From contig JALOAC010000002.1 of the NCBI GenBank assembly GCA_023228985.1, forward strand, positions 62,001-126,000: a stretch of DNA of 64,000 bases, in the 5' to 3' direction. Positions 50,665 to 58,881 of this stretch are shown here, one piece after another (position 1 is the stretch's first letter; every line of letters begins with the position of its first letter). The position numbers and the translations under genes are program-made. The notes below the pieces were generated by a model, which was not told the origin of the DNA, made no database searches, and saw nothing but the letters and a program-made list of their open reading frames with translations. This stretch comes from Thiopseudomonas sp. Lineage in GTDB: Bacteria; Pseudomonadota; Gammaproteobacteria; Pseudomonadales; Pseudomonadaceae.

Positions 50665-53085
50665 ATGAGCGAAGCATCAACCTACGATTCCAGTAATATT
50701 AAAGTCCTCAAAGGACTCGACGCTGTACGTAAACGTCCCGGAATGTATATCGGCGATACCGATGATGGCACCGGTCTTCACCACATGGTTTTTGAAGTGG
50801 TGGACAACGCCATTGATGAAGCTCTGGCGGGGCATTGTGATGAAATTAAAATCACCATTCATCCAGACGAATCCATCAGCGTAGAAGACAACGGCCGCGG
50901 CATCCCGGTAGATATCCACGAAGAAGAGGGTGTCTCAGCCGCTGAAGTAATTATGACTATACTGCACGCTGGCGGTAAGTTTGATGACAACAGCTATAAG
51001 GTTTCCGGCGGGTTGCACGGTGTTGGCGTATCAGTGGTAAACGCTCTGTCCAAAGAGCTGATTATGACTATTCGCCGCCAAAACAAAGTCTGGCAGCAAA
51101 CCTACCACCACGGCGTGCCACAACAGCCGATGGCTGCGATAGGCGATACCGACAAATCCGGTACCCACATTCACTTCAAGCCTTCCGAAGATACCTTTAA
51201 GAATATTCATTTTAGCTGGGAAATATTAGCCAAACGATTACGCGAGCTATCTTTCTTGAACTCAGGCGTAGGCATTCGTCTCGTGGATGAGCGCACAGGC
51301 AAAGAAGAGCTCTTTAAGTACGAAGGCGGACTTAGAGCATTCGTTGACTACTTAAACACCAACAAAACCACCATTAACAAAATCTTCCACTTCAGCATAC
51401 AACGCGAAGAAGACGGCGTAGGTGTTGAGGTGGCCATGCAGTGGAACGATGGCTTTAACGAAAACGTTCTTTGCTACACCAATAACATTCCGCAAAGAGA
51501 TGGCGGCGCGCACTTGGTGGGTTTTAGAACCGCACTGACACGCCATCTGAACAACTACATTGAAGCAGAAGGCCTGGGCAAAAAAGATAAGGTTGCTACA
51601 ACAGGTGACGATGCTCGTGAAGGTTTAACTGCTATCGTTTCAGTTAAAGTGCCTGACCCAAAATTCAGCTCACAAACCAAAGAAAAGCTGGTTTCTTCTG
51701 AAGTAAAAACAGCCGTAGAGCAAGAAATGGGCAAGTACCTTGCAGACTACCTGCTTGAAAACCCAAGTGAAGCCAGATTGATTGTCGGCAAGATGATCGA
51801 TGCCGCACGAGCCAGAGAGGCCGCACGCAAGGCAAGAGAAATGACCCGCCGCAAAGGCGCGCTGGACATTGCTGGACTGCCGGGCAAGCTCGCCGACTGC
51901 CAAGAAAAAGATCCCGCACTCTCCGAACTCTACATAGTGGAGGGTGACTCTGCTGGCGGTTCAGCTAAGCAGGGCCGTGACCGTAAAACGCAAGCAATTT
52001 TGCCACTTAAAGGTAAGATTCTTAACGTCGAAAAGGCACGCTTTGACCGCATGATTTCATCGCAAGAAGTCGGCACTCTGATTACTGCGCTGGGCTGCGG
52101 TATTGGCAGAGATGAATACAACATCGACAAATTGCGCTATCACAACATCATCATCATGACGGATGCTGACGTGGATGGTTCGCACATTCGTACTCTGCTG
52201 CTCACCTTCTTTTTCCGTCAACTGCCTGAACTGGTCGAGCGCGGCTATATTTATATCGCACAGCCACCTCTATACAAAGTAAAGCGCGGCAAACAAGAGC
52301 AGTACATTAAAGACGATGAAGCTATGCAAGAGTATTTAACTCAGGCCGCACTAGAAGATGCCAGCCTGCACGTTAATGAAAACGCACCAGCACTATCAGG
52401 TACAGCATTAGAAGAGTTGGTTAATCAATATCGCACCGTAATGGCAACCCTGCAGCGACTTTCCCGTATTTATCCTCTGGAAATCACTGAGCACTTGATC
52501 TACATGCAGCGTGCTGAAGTTGAGCAACTTGGCGATCAAGCAATGATGCAAAGCTGGGTCGATGAATTACAAAAGCGCATTAACAGTACAGAGCGCTCTG
52601 GTGAAGAGTACAGCATTAAACTAAACCGAGATGCAGAGCTGGGTCATTACGTACCTTGCATAGAAATCATGACTCACGGGCTTGTCAGGCAAGTACTGCT
52701 GCAAAAAGACTTCTTTGCCAGTAACGACTACAAAACCGTCACCGATTTGGGCAGCAAACTGCAAGAGTTGATTGAAGACGGGGCTTATGTAATGCGTGGC
52801 GAAAGAAAGCAAGCCATCAGCAGCTTTAAGCAGGGTTTGGAATGGTTGATGACTGAGGGTTCAAGACGCTTAGTCGTACAACGCTATAAGGGATTGGGCG
52901 AGATGAACCCAGAGCAGCTATGGGAAACCACCATGGATCCTAATTCTAGACGTATGCTACAAGTAACTATTGATGACGCTATCGCAGCCGATCAAATCTT
53001 TAATACACTGATGGGCGATCACGTAGAGCCTAGACGCCAGTTTATTGAAGACAACGCACTAGCAGTCTCTAACCTAGATTTCTAA
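50665..53085 (+). CDS. gyrB: DNA gyrase subunit B
   Basis: An 806-residue type II topoisomerase subunit, the same length as in P. aeruginosa. The GHKL ATPase domain has VVDNAIDEALAGHCDE and the DNGRGIPVD and GGLHGVGVSVVNAL motifs. The TOPRIM domain has VEGDSAGGSAKQGRDRK and DADVDGSHIRTLLLT. The insert and C-terminal QRYKGLGEMNPEQLWETTMDP complete the protein. The ATG at 50665 follows GGAG at eight bases. A strong terminator follows, closing the dnaA-gyrB block. Confidence 0.98.
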   Translation: MSEASTYDSSNIKVLKGLDAVRKRPGMYIGDTDDGTGLHHMVFEVVDNAIDEALAGHCDEIKITIHPDESISVEDNGRGIPVDIHEEEGVSAAEVIMTILHAGGKFDDNSYKVSGGLHGVGVSVVNALSKELIMTIRRQNKVWQQTYHHGVPQQPMAAIGDTDKSGTHIHFKPSEDTFKNIHFSWEILAKRLRELSFLNSGVGIRLVDERTGKEELFKYEGGLRAFVDYLNTNKTTINKIFHFSIQREEDGVGVEVAMQWNDGFNENVLCYTNNIPQRDGGAHLVGFRTALTRHLNNYIEAEGLGKKDKVATTGDDAREGLTAIVSVKVPDPKFSSQTKEKLVSSEVKTAVEQEMGKYLADYLLENPSEARLIVGKMIDAARAREAARKAREMTRRKGALDIAGLPGKLADCQEKDPALSELYIVEGDSAGGSAKQGRDRKTQAILPLKGKILNVEKARFDRMISSQEVGTLITALGCGIGRDEYNIDKLRYHNIIIMTDADVDGSHIRTLLLTFFFRQLPELVERGYIYIAQPPLYKVKRGKQEQYIKDDEAMQEYLTQAALEDASLHVNENAPALSGTALEELVNQYRTVMATLQRLSRIYPLEITEHLIYMQRAEVEQLGDQAMMQSWVDELQKRINSTERSGEEYSIKLNRDAELGHYVPCIEIMTHGLVRQVLLQKDFFASNDYKTVTDLGSKLQELIEDGAYVMRGERKQAISSFKQGLEWLMTEGSRRLVVQRYKGLGEMNPEQLWETTMDPNSRRMLQVTIDDAIAADQIFNTLMGDHVEPRRQFIEDNALAVSNLDF

Positions 53086-53090
53086 AAACA

Positions 53091-53113
53091 AACGGGCCGC
53101 AAGGCCCGTTTTT
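53091..53113. terminator. Rho-independent terminator of gyrB (bidirectional)
   Basis: AACGGGCC (53091-53098) pairs with GGCCCGTT (53103-53110) around GCAA and is followed by T bases on the plus strand. A-rich sequence upstream gives a T-run on the minus strand too, so it can also terminate transcripts of the convergent sensor-kinase gene. Confidence 0.92.
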
Positions 53114-53130
53114 CATTGTTAATCATATAG

Positions 53131-54456
53131 TTAGCTAAATAATATCGGAAAGCTAAGCTCTACCGAAAAATCCGTCTGCGTCTTATTGGCCGTTACTGTC
53201 CCGGTAAATCGCTGTGCAATAGCTGCAACAATCGCCAACCCTAAACCGCTGCCTCGGTTAGCCGATTTAGCGCGCCAAAACCGTTGCTGTGCCTGCTCAA
53301 ACAACTCAGCAGAAATACCCTCACCCCGATCAGTCACCTTAAAAACTACAGCGTCTTGCTGCAAATAGATAGTTAACTCAACCGGACTGTTAGCCGGACT
53401 ATGCACCAATGCGTTTTCCAGTAAATTTCGCAGCGCTACCGCCGCCAAAGACTCAGGCACAGCCAGTAAAATATCTTGCTCAAGCTGGCTATCCACCTGA
53501 ATACGCTCAAAACCTTCACTGGCAAAAAGATTATCCAAGACTGTGCGCGCAACGTTCTGCACACTGCCGGGTTCAACCGCAGAAAAATCTTCACTGCTGC
53601 TTAAGCGCGAGAGTAGCAATAGCTGCTCGGTCGTTGCCTGCATGCGCTCAACTGCCAGCTGAGCCTTAGCCAAACTTGCTGTGGCATGCTCAGGTTCAGC
53701 GCGTTGCGCGACCTGTAAGTGAGTTTTAATAGCCGTAAGCGGTGTGCGCAGCTCGTGCGCTGCATCGTCGTTGAAGCGCCGCTCACGCTGCAACAAGTCA
53801 CTCAGCCGTGCCAGCAACTGATTAAGCGTGCCTACCAAGGGCTGCAGCTCTTTAGGAGCCAGCGCGGAATCGAGTGCGGTTAAATCATCTGCCTTGCGTT
53901 GCGCCAACTGCATACGCAATACCTGCAAGGGCGCTAATCCACGGCCAATACCTAGCCAAATCAACACCAAGCTACCCACCAGCGCCAACAAAACAGGGGA
54001 GGCCGCAGCCACTAAAATTACCCGCTGTAAATGCTCGCGCTCCTCCATTTTATCGCCCGTGGTAATCAGCAAGTTGCGGCGCTGTACCGTGAAGGTACGC
54101 CACTGCTGACCATCAATAGCCGTAACTGCAAACCCGAGCAACTCTTCTTCAGACTCGGAAAAAAACATATTGGGCGAACGCACTAGTACTTCACCGCGCA
54201 GGTTACGCACTTGGCAAACCAAGCCACGCTTTAAGCCGAAAATTTGACTGGTCAAAGGACTCAACTGCGGTGCACCAACGGGTGCAGGAATTTGCTCCAA
54301 CAAACCCGCAACCATATTCGCCGAGGACGCGAGGCGTTCATCCAAAATCCGCTCAACTTCATGGCGTAACTCACCCAACATCCATAGCGCCGCAACACCC
54401 CATAACAACACAAAGGTGCCACCCAAAATGAGCAATAGGCGTTTACGCAGGCTCAT
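53131..54456 (-). CDS. dsbS: Sensor histidine kinase (DsbS-like)
   Basis: A 441-residue membrane kinase. It has helices at about 7-28 and 148-170 enclosing a periplasmic sensor, then a HAMP-like region, the phosphoacceptor motif FNDDAAHELRTPLTAIKTH (His near 238), the N box LRNLLENALVHSP and G boxes DRGEGIS and GSGLGLAI. The pair with the adjacent regulator lies divergent from dsbD, a TlpA-like gene and dsbG. That is the organisation of the P. aeruginosa PA2476-PA2480 locus, whose DsbRS system is reported to sense copper and induce the dsb genes. The ATG at 54454-54456 overlaps the regulator by 14 bases. Confidence 0.85.
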   Translation of the reverse strand: MSLRKRLLLILGGTFVLLWGVAALWMLGELRHEVERILDERLASSANMVAGLLEQIPAPVGAPQLSPLTSQIFGLKRGLVCQVRNLRGEVLVRSPNMFFSESEEELLGFAVTAIDGQQWRTFTVQRRNLLITTGDKMEEREHLQRVILVAAASPVLLALVGSLVLIWLGIGRGLAPLQVLRMQLAQRKADDLTALDSALAPKELQPLVGTLNQLLARLSDLLQRERRFNDDAAHELRTPLTAIKTHLQVAQRAEPEHATASLAKAQLAVERMQATTEQLLLLSRLSSSEDFSAVEPGSVQNVARTVLDNLFASEGFERIQVDSQLEQDILLAVPESLAAVALRNLLENALVHSPANSPVELTIYLQQDAVVFKVTDRGEGISAELFEQAQQRFWRAKSANRGSGLGLAIVAAIAQRFTGTVTANKTQTDFSVELSFPILFS

Positions 54457-55114
54457 CAGGAACACCTAAACGAAAACCCAGTCCACGGACGGTCTCAATC
54501 ATGGAGCTACCCAACTTGCGGCGCAGATTGTAGATATGCACATTAATGGCATTACTTTCCACACCATCACCCAGCCCATACAAAGCATCCTGTAAGTGCT
54601 CTGCGCTAAGAATACGTTTGGGGTTATTTAAAAAAGCCAATAGCAACGCCATTTCACGACGTGCCAGATTGACAGGTACACCATGCAGGGTCACTTCCAA
54701 ATGGCTGGGGTTAACCATCAAACCCTCATGTTCAATCACGTGGGTACTGCGCCCCGAGCTTCGGCGCAATAAACTGTGTAACCGAGCACTGAGTTCACGT
54801 AAATCAAAAGGCTTCAATAAGTAATCGTCAGCGCCGGCCTGTAAGCCGGACACTTTCTGGGCCACTGAGTCACGCGCACTTAGGATAAGCACTGGCAAAT
54901 CATGCTGTTGGCGACGCATACGCTCCAGCCAAGAAACACCGTCTTCATCGGGCAAACCTAAATCCAAAATAACTGCATCAAAGTGCCCTAAAGCCAGCGC
55001 CTGTTCGGCTGCAGCCGCGGTTGCCACATGGTCCACAGTAAAATTTTCTAAGGCCAAAGCAGCACACAGGCCATCGGCAATTTGTGCGTCATCTTCTACC
55101 AATAAAATATGCAT
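54443..55114 (-). CDS. dsbR: OmpR-family response regulator (DsbR-like)
   Basis: A 223-residue regulator. The receiver domain has the acidic pocket VEDD near residue 8, phosphoacceptor Asp51 in DAVILDLGLPDEDG and Lys in DDYLLKPFDLREL. The C-terminal winged helix (about 125-220) ends with NAINVHIYNLRRKLG and TVRGLGFRLG, as in OmpR/QseB-type regulators. It is transcribed divergently from dsbD across a 235-base gap holding repeated TAATCAGCAT sequences that are candidate binding sites. Assignment to DsbR is from synteny. Confidence 0.86.
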   Translation of the reverse strand: MHILLVEDDAQIADGLCAALALENFTVDHVATAAAAEQALALGHFDAVILDLGLPDEDGVSWLERMRRQQHDLPVLILSARDSVAQKVSGLQAGADDYLLKPFDLRELSARLHSLLRRSSGRSTHVIEHEGLMVNPSHLEVTLHGVPVNLARREMALLLAFLNNPKRILSAEHLQDALYGLGDGVESNAINVHIYNLRRKLGSSMIETVRGLGFRLGVPDEPA

Positions 55115-55183
55115 AATTACTCAAAGAGAAATTCAGAATGATTTAAACAATACCCGCTCACTAGAGTTAAGGCAAAACAATAA

Positions 55184-55240
55184 TAATCAGCATAAAATGC
55201 CTTTGTTAATGCTCAGTTAATACCCAGTAATCAGCATTAA
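55184..55240. promoter_or_regulatory. Repeated TAATCAGCAT elements in the dsbR-dsbD gap
   Basis: TAATCAGCAT occurs at 55184-55193 and 55228-55237 as direct repeats about 44 bases apart. The second is also part of an inverted repeat with TTAATGCT at 55206-55213 (AGCATTAA, 55233-55240). Spacing by about four helical turns in a divergent gap suits binding of an OmpR-type regulator dimer. Confidence 0.45.
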
Positions 55241-55349
55241 GCATCCGTTACAGCGACTAAAAATATTTAAGGGCGCACAGAATAATACCAGCGAGAAACG
55301 ACAGCTAATTATTCAACGCTTCCTTAGCACTCTAGATGGCAAACCACCT

Positions 55350-57068
55350 ATGCGTTACCTAATCAGCTTATCTTTACTTTTGTTTACATTGACCGCCAAT
55401 GCTTTTTTTACTAACAAGCAGGATTTTTTACCTGTCGAGCAAGCCTTTCAACTTACCCTAATAGAAGGCGAGCAGGGCGAGGCGCTGTTGAACTGGCAGA
55501 TAACCCCAGGTTATTACCTGTACCGGCACAGCATTAAAGCGCTAGACGCCCAAGAAAACCCAATCGAACTCGATATCCCCAACGGTGTTGAAAACGAAGA
55601 TGAGTTTTTTGGTAAAACTGAAATTTACCATAACAGCTTGCGCGTACCCGTTAGCCTAAGTCACCCACAACCACTACAAGTCAGCTGGCAAGGCTGTGCC
55701 GACGCAGGACTCTGCTATCCACCACAAACCACGGAACTACAACTGGCTGCCGCAAGCGCAAACAGCAACAGTAGCCCTACAAGCGGATTAGCAGAAGATC
55801 AAAGTATTGCCGCGCGTTTAGCAGATGCAGGTTTATTAGCCAATATTGGTGCGTTCTTTGTCATGGGCTTACTGCTGGCTTTCACTCCCTGCATGCTGCC
55901 CATGTTGCCCATTCTTAGCAGTGTAATTGCAGGTTCTAAACCCGGCGGCTGGCAAGGTGCGCGCTTAGGTGCTGCCTTTGTTATCCCCATGGCATTGGTC
56001 TATGCCGTGCTGGGTGTGATTGCCGCACAACTAGGCAACCTCAGTGCCATGCTACAAAATCCATGGCTACTTATTCCTTTTGCCAGTTTATTTGTCTTCT
56101 TGGCGCTGGCTCAATTTGGTTTGTTTACCCTGCAACTACCGGGCTTCGTGCGCAACCGCCTACACAAGCAGGATCAACAAATCAAAGGCGGCAGTATGCT
56201 GGGTGCAGCGGGCCTAGGCGTGTTTTCTGCTTTGCTCGTTGGCCCATGTATGACCGCGCCGCTGGCCGGTGCGCTGCTGTACATCAGCCAATCGGGTAAT
56301 GCCACTACTGGTGGACTGGCTTTATTTAGCCTAGGAATCGGTAGCGGCTTACCGCTGTTATTGGCAATGAGTTTTGGGATGCGCTGGCTACCCAAACCCG
56401 GTGAGTGGATGCAAAGTATTAACAAAATCTTTGCCTACGCGCTATTAGCCGCTGCGATTTTTATTGTTCGCCCTGTGATACATGACAGCCTAAGCATGAT
56501 TTTCTGGGGTGTGTTGCTGGTAGCCATTGCATTACAAATAGGCACCTTAGCGCACTCTCGTAGCCTGTTTGTAACGCGCTTAATCGGCCTGCTGCTAGGT
56601 ATTTACGCCAGTATGATTTTATTCGGTGCAGCCAGTGGCGCACAGGATCCCCTTGATCCCTTAGCGAATTTTAAGCAAGTACCCGCAGCAGCAAGCTTAA
56701 ACACCGCCATACGCTACAGCGACCCTCAAGCAATTTACCAACAACTTGACCAAGCAAAGCGTGCTAACCAGTGGGCTATCCTAGACTTCTATGCCGACTG
56801 GTGTGTGTCGTGCAAAGTCATGGAAAAAACTGTTTTTGCCCAACCCGAGGTGCAAACCGCTATTGCAGGTATGCGTTTTTTACAACCTGATGTAACAGAA
56901 AATAACAGTGCTCAACAAGACTTACAAAGAAAGTATGGCATTATGGGCCCGCCCACTATTTTATTTATTGCCCCAAATGGCCAAGAAGTTCGTGCAGCAC
57001 GAATTACCGGTGAGGTAAATGCAAAAGAATTTCTTGCCCATCTAAAGCTTGCACAGGAAACCAATTAA
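55350..57068 (+). CDS. dsbD: Thiol:disulfide interchange protein DsbD
   Basis: A 572-residue inner-membrane electron hub passing reducing power from cytoplasmic thioredoxin to periplasmic thiol proteins. After a signal peptide (ending ANA) comes the N-terminal immunoglobulin-like alpha domain with its redox pair in QGCADAGLCYPP (about residues 116-122). The eight-helix beta domain has LLAFTPCMLPMLPIL and SALLVGPCMTAPLAGAL with one cysteine each, and the thioredoxin-like gamma domain has DFYADWCVSCKVMEK. All six catalytic cysteines are present. It is directly followed by the TlpA-like gene (ATG abuts the stop) and then dsbG. Confidence 0.95.
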   Translation: MRYLISLSLLLFTLTANAFFTNKQDFLPVEQAFQLTLIEGEQGEALLNWQITPGYYLYRHSIKALDAQENPIELDIPNGVENEDEFFGKTEIYHNSLRVPVSLSHPQPLQVSWQGCADAGLCYPPQTTELQLAAASANSNSSPTSGLAEDQSIAARLADAGLLANIGAFFVMGLLLAFTPCMLPMLPILSSVIAGSKPGGWQGARLGAAFVIPMALVYAVLGVIAAQLGNLSAMLQNPWLLIPFASLFVFLALAQFGLFTLQLPGFVRNRLHKQDQQIKGGSMLGAAGLGVFSALLVGPCMTAPLAGALLYISQSGNATTGGLALFSLGIGSGLPLLLAMSFGMRWLPKPGEWMQSINKIFAYALLAAAIFIVRPVIHDSLSMIFWGVLLVAIALQIGTLAHSRSLFVTRLIGLLLGIYASMILFGAASGAQDPLDPLANFKQVPAAASLNTAIRYSDPQAIYQQLDQAKRANQWAILDFYADWCVSCKVMEKTVFAQPEVQTAIAGMRFLQPDVTENNSAQQDLQRKYGIMGPPTILFIAPNGQEVRAARITGEVNAKEFLAHLKLAQETN

Positions 57069-57893
57069 ATGCTCAGCGTACAGCTAGGTCCTTTCGCCAT
57101 CCCAACCAGCCTTGCTTTACTTTATTTGGGTTTGATCTGTGCTTGGTTACTAGGCTGGTTTATTGGTCGCAAGCGTGGCGCAAATCCAGAAGCCGCTTTG
57201 TTCCATATGCTCATCAGCGGATTTATCGCAGCACGCATTGCTTTTGTTATCCGCTACTGGCAGCAATACGGTTTTGACCCACTGGCGATTATCGATATCC
57301 GCGATGGCGGATTTATGCCCTTAGTAGGTATCCTCGCCGCACTCGCTGTGGCTGCTTATTATTTATGGCGTAAAGCCGAATTGCGAATTCCTTTGGCCAG
57401 CGGTTTAACCCTAGGCATTATCATCAGCGGCCTCGGGTTTGCGTTATTACAGGCGCTGCTCGACAGCCAAAAACTTCCAGATATGGCGATGCGTGATATT
57501 CAGGGGCATTCTGTGGAATTGCACAGCTATATGGGCAAACCCATGGTAATCAACCTATGGGCTACGTGGTGTCCACCTTGCCGCAAAGAGATGCCCGTCC
57601 TAGAAGCAGCTCAGCAACAAAACCCAGATATTCATTTTGTGTTTATCAATCAAGGCGAAGGGCAGCAGCTGGTAGAAGAGTTCTTTATCAAGCAACAACT
57701 TAGCCTAGATAATGTCTTACTCGATACGGGCGCCCGTATGGGGCAATCGGTCAGTTCATTATCACTGCCTACGACATTATTTTATGATGCCGAGGGTGTA
57801 CTACAAAACAATCATCTGGGTGAGCTATCCAACGCCAGCCTCAAACATGCATTGCGTACCATTAATCCCCAACCAGAAAAGGAATCCCAATGA
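57069..57893 (+). CDS. Membrane-anchored TlpA/DsbE-like thioredoxin
   Basis: A 274-residue protein. The N-terminal half has about four membrane helices (7-28, 40-62, 78-98, 106-130) resembling part of the prolipoprotein diacylglyceryl transferase fold (NPEAALFHMLISGFIAARIAF). The periplasmic half is a thioredoxin fold with MVINLWATWCPPCRKEMPVL and the cis-Pro loop SLSLPTTLFYD. The CPPC site and position in the dsbD-dsbG operon suggest a periplasmic reductase fed by DsbD. The start is the ATG immediately after the dsbD stop. The end overlaps dsbG by four bases. Confidence 0.88.
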   Translation: MLSVQLGPFAIPTSLALLYLGLICAWLLGWFIGRKRGANPEAALFHMLISGFIAARIAFVIRYWQQYGFDPLAIIDIRDGGFMPLVGILAALAVAAYYLWRKAELRIPLASGLTLGIIISGLGFALLQALLDSQKLPDMAMRDIQGHSVELHSYMGKPMVINLWATWCPPCRKEMPVLEAAQQQNPDIHFVFINQGEGQQLVEEFFIKQQLSLDNVLLDTGARMGQSVSSLSLPTTLFYDAEGVLQNNHLGELSNASLKHALRTINPQPEKESQ

Positions 57894-58645
57894 AACTAGC
57901 CCACCTAGCAGCAGCTATCTGCATTGCCAGCTTGCCCAGCTTAACCTTTGCGCAAAATTACCCAGCGCCTATCGAAGCCTTGCGGGGTAAGGGTGTAGAG
58001 ATTCTAGATACCTTTGATGCGCCCAGTGACATGCAAGGCTATGCTGCGTTGTATCAAGGAAATCCACTGGCAATCTACCTCACCAGCGACAAAAAACATG
58101 CACTAATAGGCAGCTTGCTGGATGCACAGGGCGAAGACCTAACCCGCTCGATTATTGAAGATAAAATCAGCCGTCCACAAAGCGACGTTTTATGGAATAA
58201 ATTAGAGAAAGAAAGCCACTGGGTTACCGAAGGCTCAGCCAAAGCACCAACCACAGTCTACTTTTTCACTGACCCCAACTGCCCCTACTGCAAGCGCCTA
58301 TGGACAGACGCACAGCCCTGGGTTAAATCCGGCAAAGTACAAATCCGTCATATTCCAGTGGGTGTGCTGGGCGAAAGCAGCCGCAAAAAAGCCGCCTATA
58401 TTTTAGCGGCAAAAGACGGCAGCAAAGCATTGGTAGATAACGAAAGCGGTAAAGCCCCTGCCAAAGAAAATCCGATCGCCAGTAAACAGTCCAAACAACT
58501 GGATGAAAACCTACAGCTAATGCAGCAACTGGGTGCCAGCGGTACACCGGCAATCCTATACCGAGACGCAACCGGTTTGCTGCAACTGCATCCAGGCGCA
58601 GCACAGGGCGAGCAACTGATAGAAATTTTCGGTACACGTCCTTAA
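57890..58645 (+). CDS. dsbG: Thiol:disulfide interchange protein DsbG
   Basis: A 251-residue periplasmic DsbC/DsbG-type protein with a signal peptide (LAAAICIASLPSLTFA), an N-terminal dimerisation domain (about 22-85) and a thioredoxin domain with TVYFFTDPNCPYCKRLW and the cis-Pro loop ASGTPAILYRD. The CPYC site is that of DsbG/DsbC family members. DsbG protects single cysteines from oxidation or isomerises disulfides and is kept reduced by DsbD. It is the last gene of the operon and is followed by a long imperfect inverted repeat. Confidence 0.92.
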   Translation: MKLAHLAAAICIASLPSLTFAQNYPAPIEALRGKGVEILDTFDAPSDMQGYAALYQGNPLAIYLTSDKKHALIGSLLDAQGEDLTRSIIEDKISRPQSDVLWNKLEKESHWVTEGSAKAPTTVYFFTDPNCPYCKRLWTDAQPWVKSGKVQIRHIPVGVLGESSRKKAAYILAAKDGSKALVDNESGKAPAKENPIASKQSKQLDENLQLMQQLGASGTPAILYRDATGLLQLHPGAAQGEQLIEIFGTRP

Positions 58646-58664
58646 ATCAACAGCCGACACAACC

Positions 58665-58724
58665 GCGAGTGGCTCAAGCCTGTTAATCCACCCACTCCTC
58701 TGGGAACATGCTTGAGCCATTCGC
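58665..58724. repeat. 15-base inverted repeat downstream of dsbG
   Basis: GCGAGTGGCTCAAGC (58665-58679) pairs with GCTTGAGCCATTCGC (58710-58724), with one G-T pair, around a 30-base loop that has its own internal pairing. TTTGGG follows, a poor T-run. It may be a terminator of the dsb operon or a small palindromic repeat. Confidence 0.5.
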
Positions 58725-58817
58725 TTTGGGTGAACTTCCTGCCTTAGCCTCCCCAGCGTTTTATCTGCTGCTCATCACACTACCTTTCGTACACTGCTAT
58801 TTCAAAATAAGCATTTT

Positions 58818-58876
58818 TTGAGACAAGAATATAAAATTTCTGTATCTTTATCTCAATAAATAACGAAATTGAGACA
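58818..58876 (+). promoter_or_regulatory. Operator-like TTGAGACA repeats upstream of the Fic gene
   Basis: TTGAGACA occurs at 58818-58825 and 58869-58876, and TTATCTCAA (reverse complement TTGAGATAA) at 58849-58857 between them. The AT-rich promoter-like TATAAAATT at 58831-58839 lies in the middle. The last copy is adjacent to the start codon. This looks like a binding array, possibly for the winged helix of the Fic protein itself. Confidence 0.5.
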
Positions 58877-58881
58877 GGACT

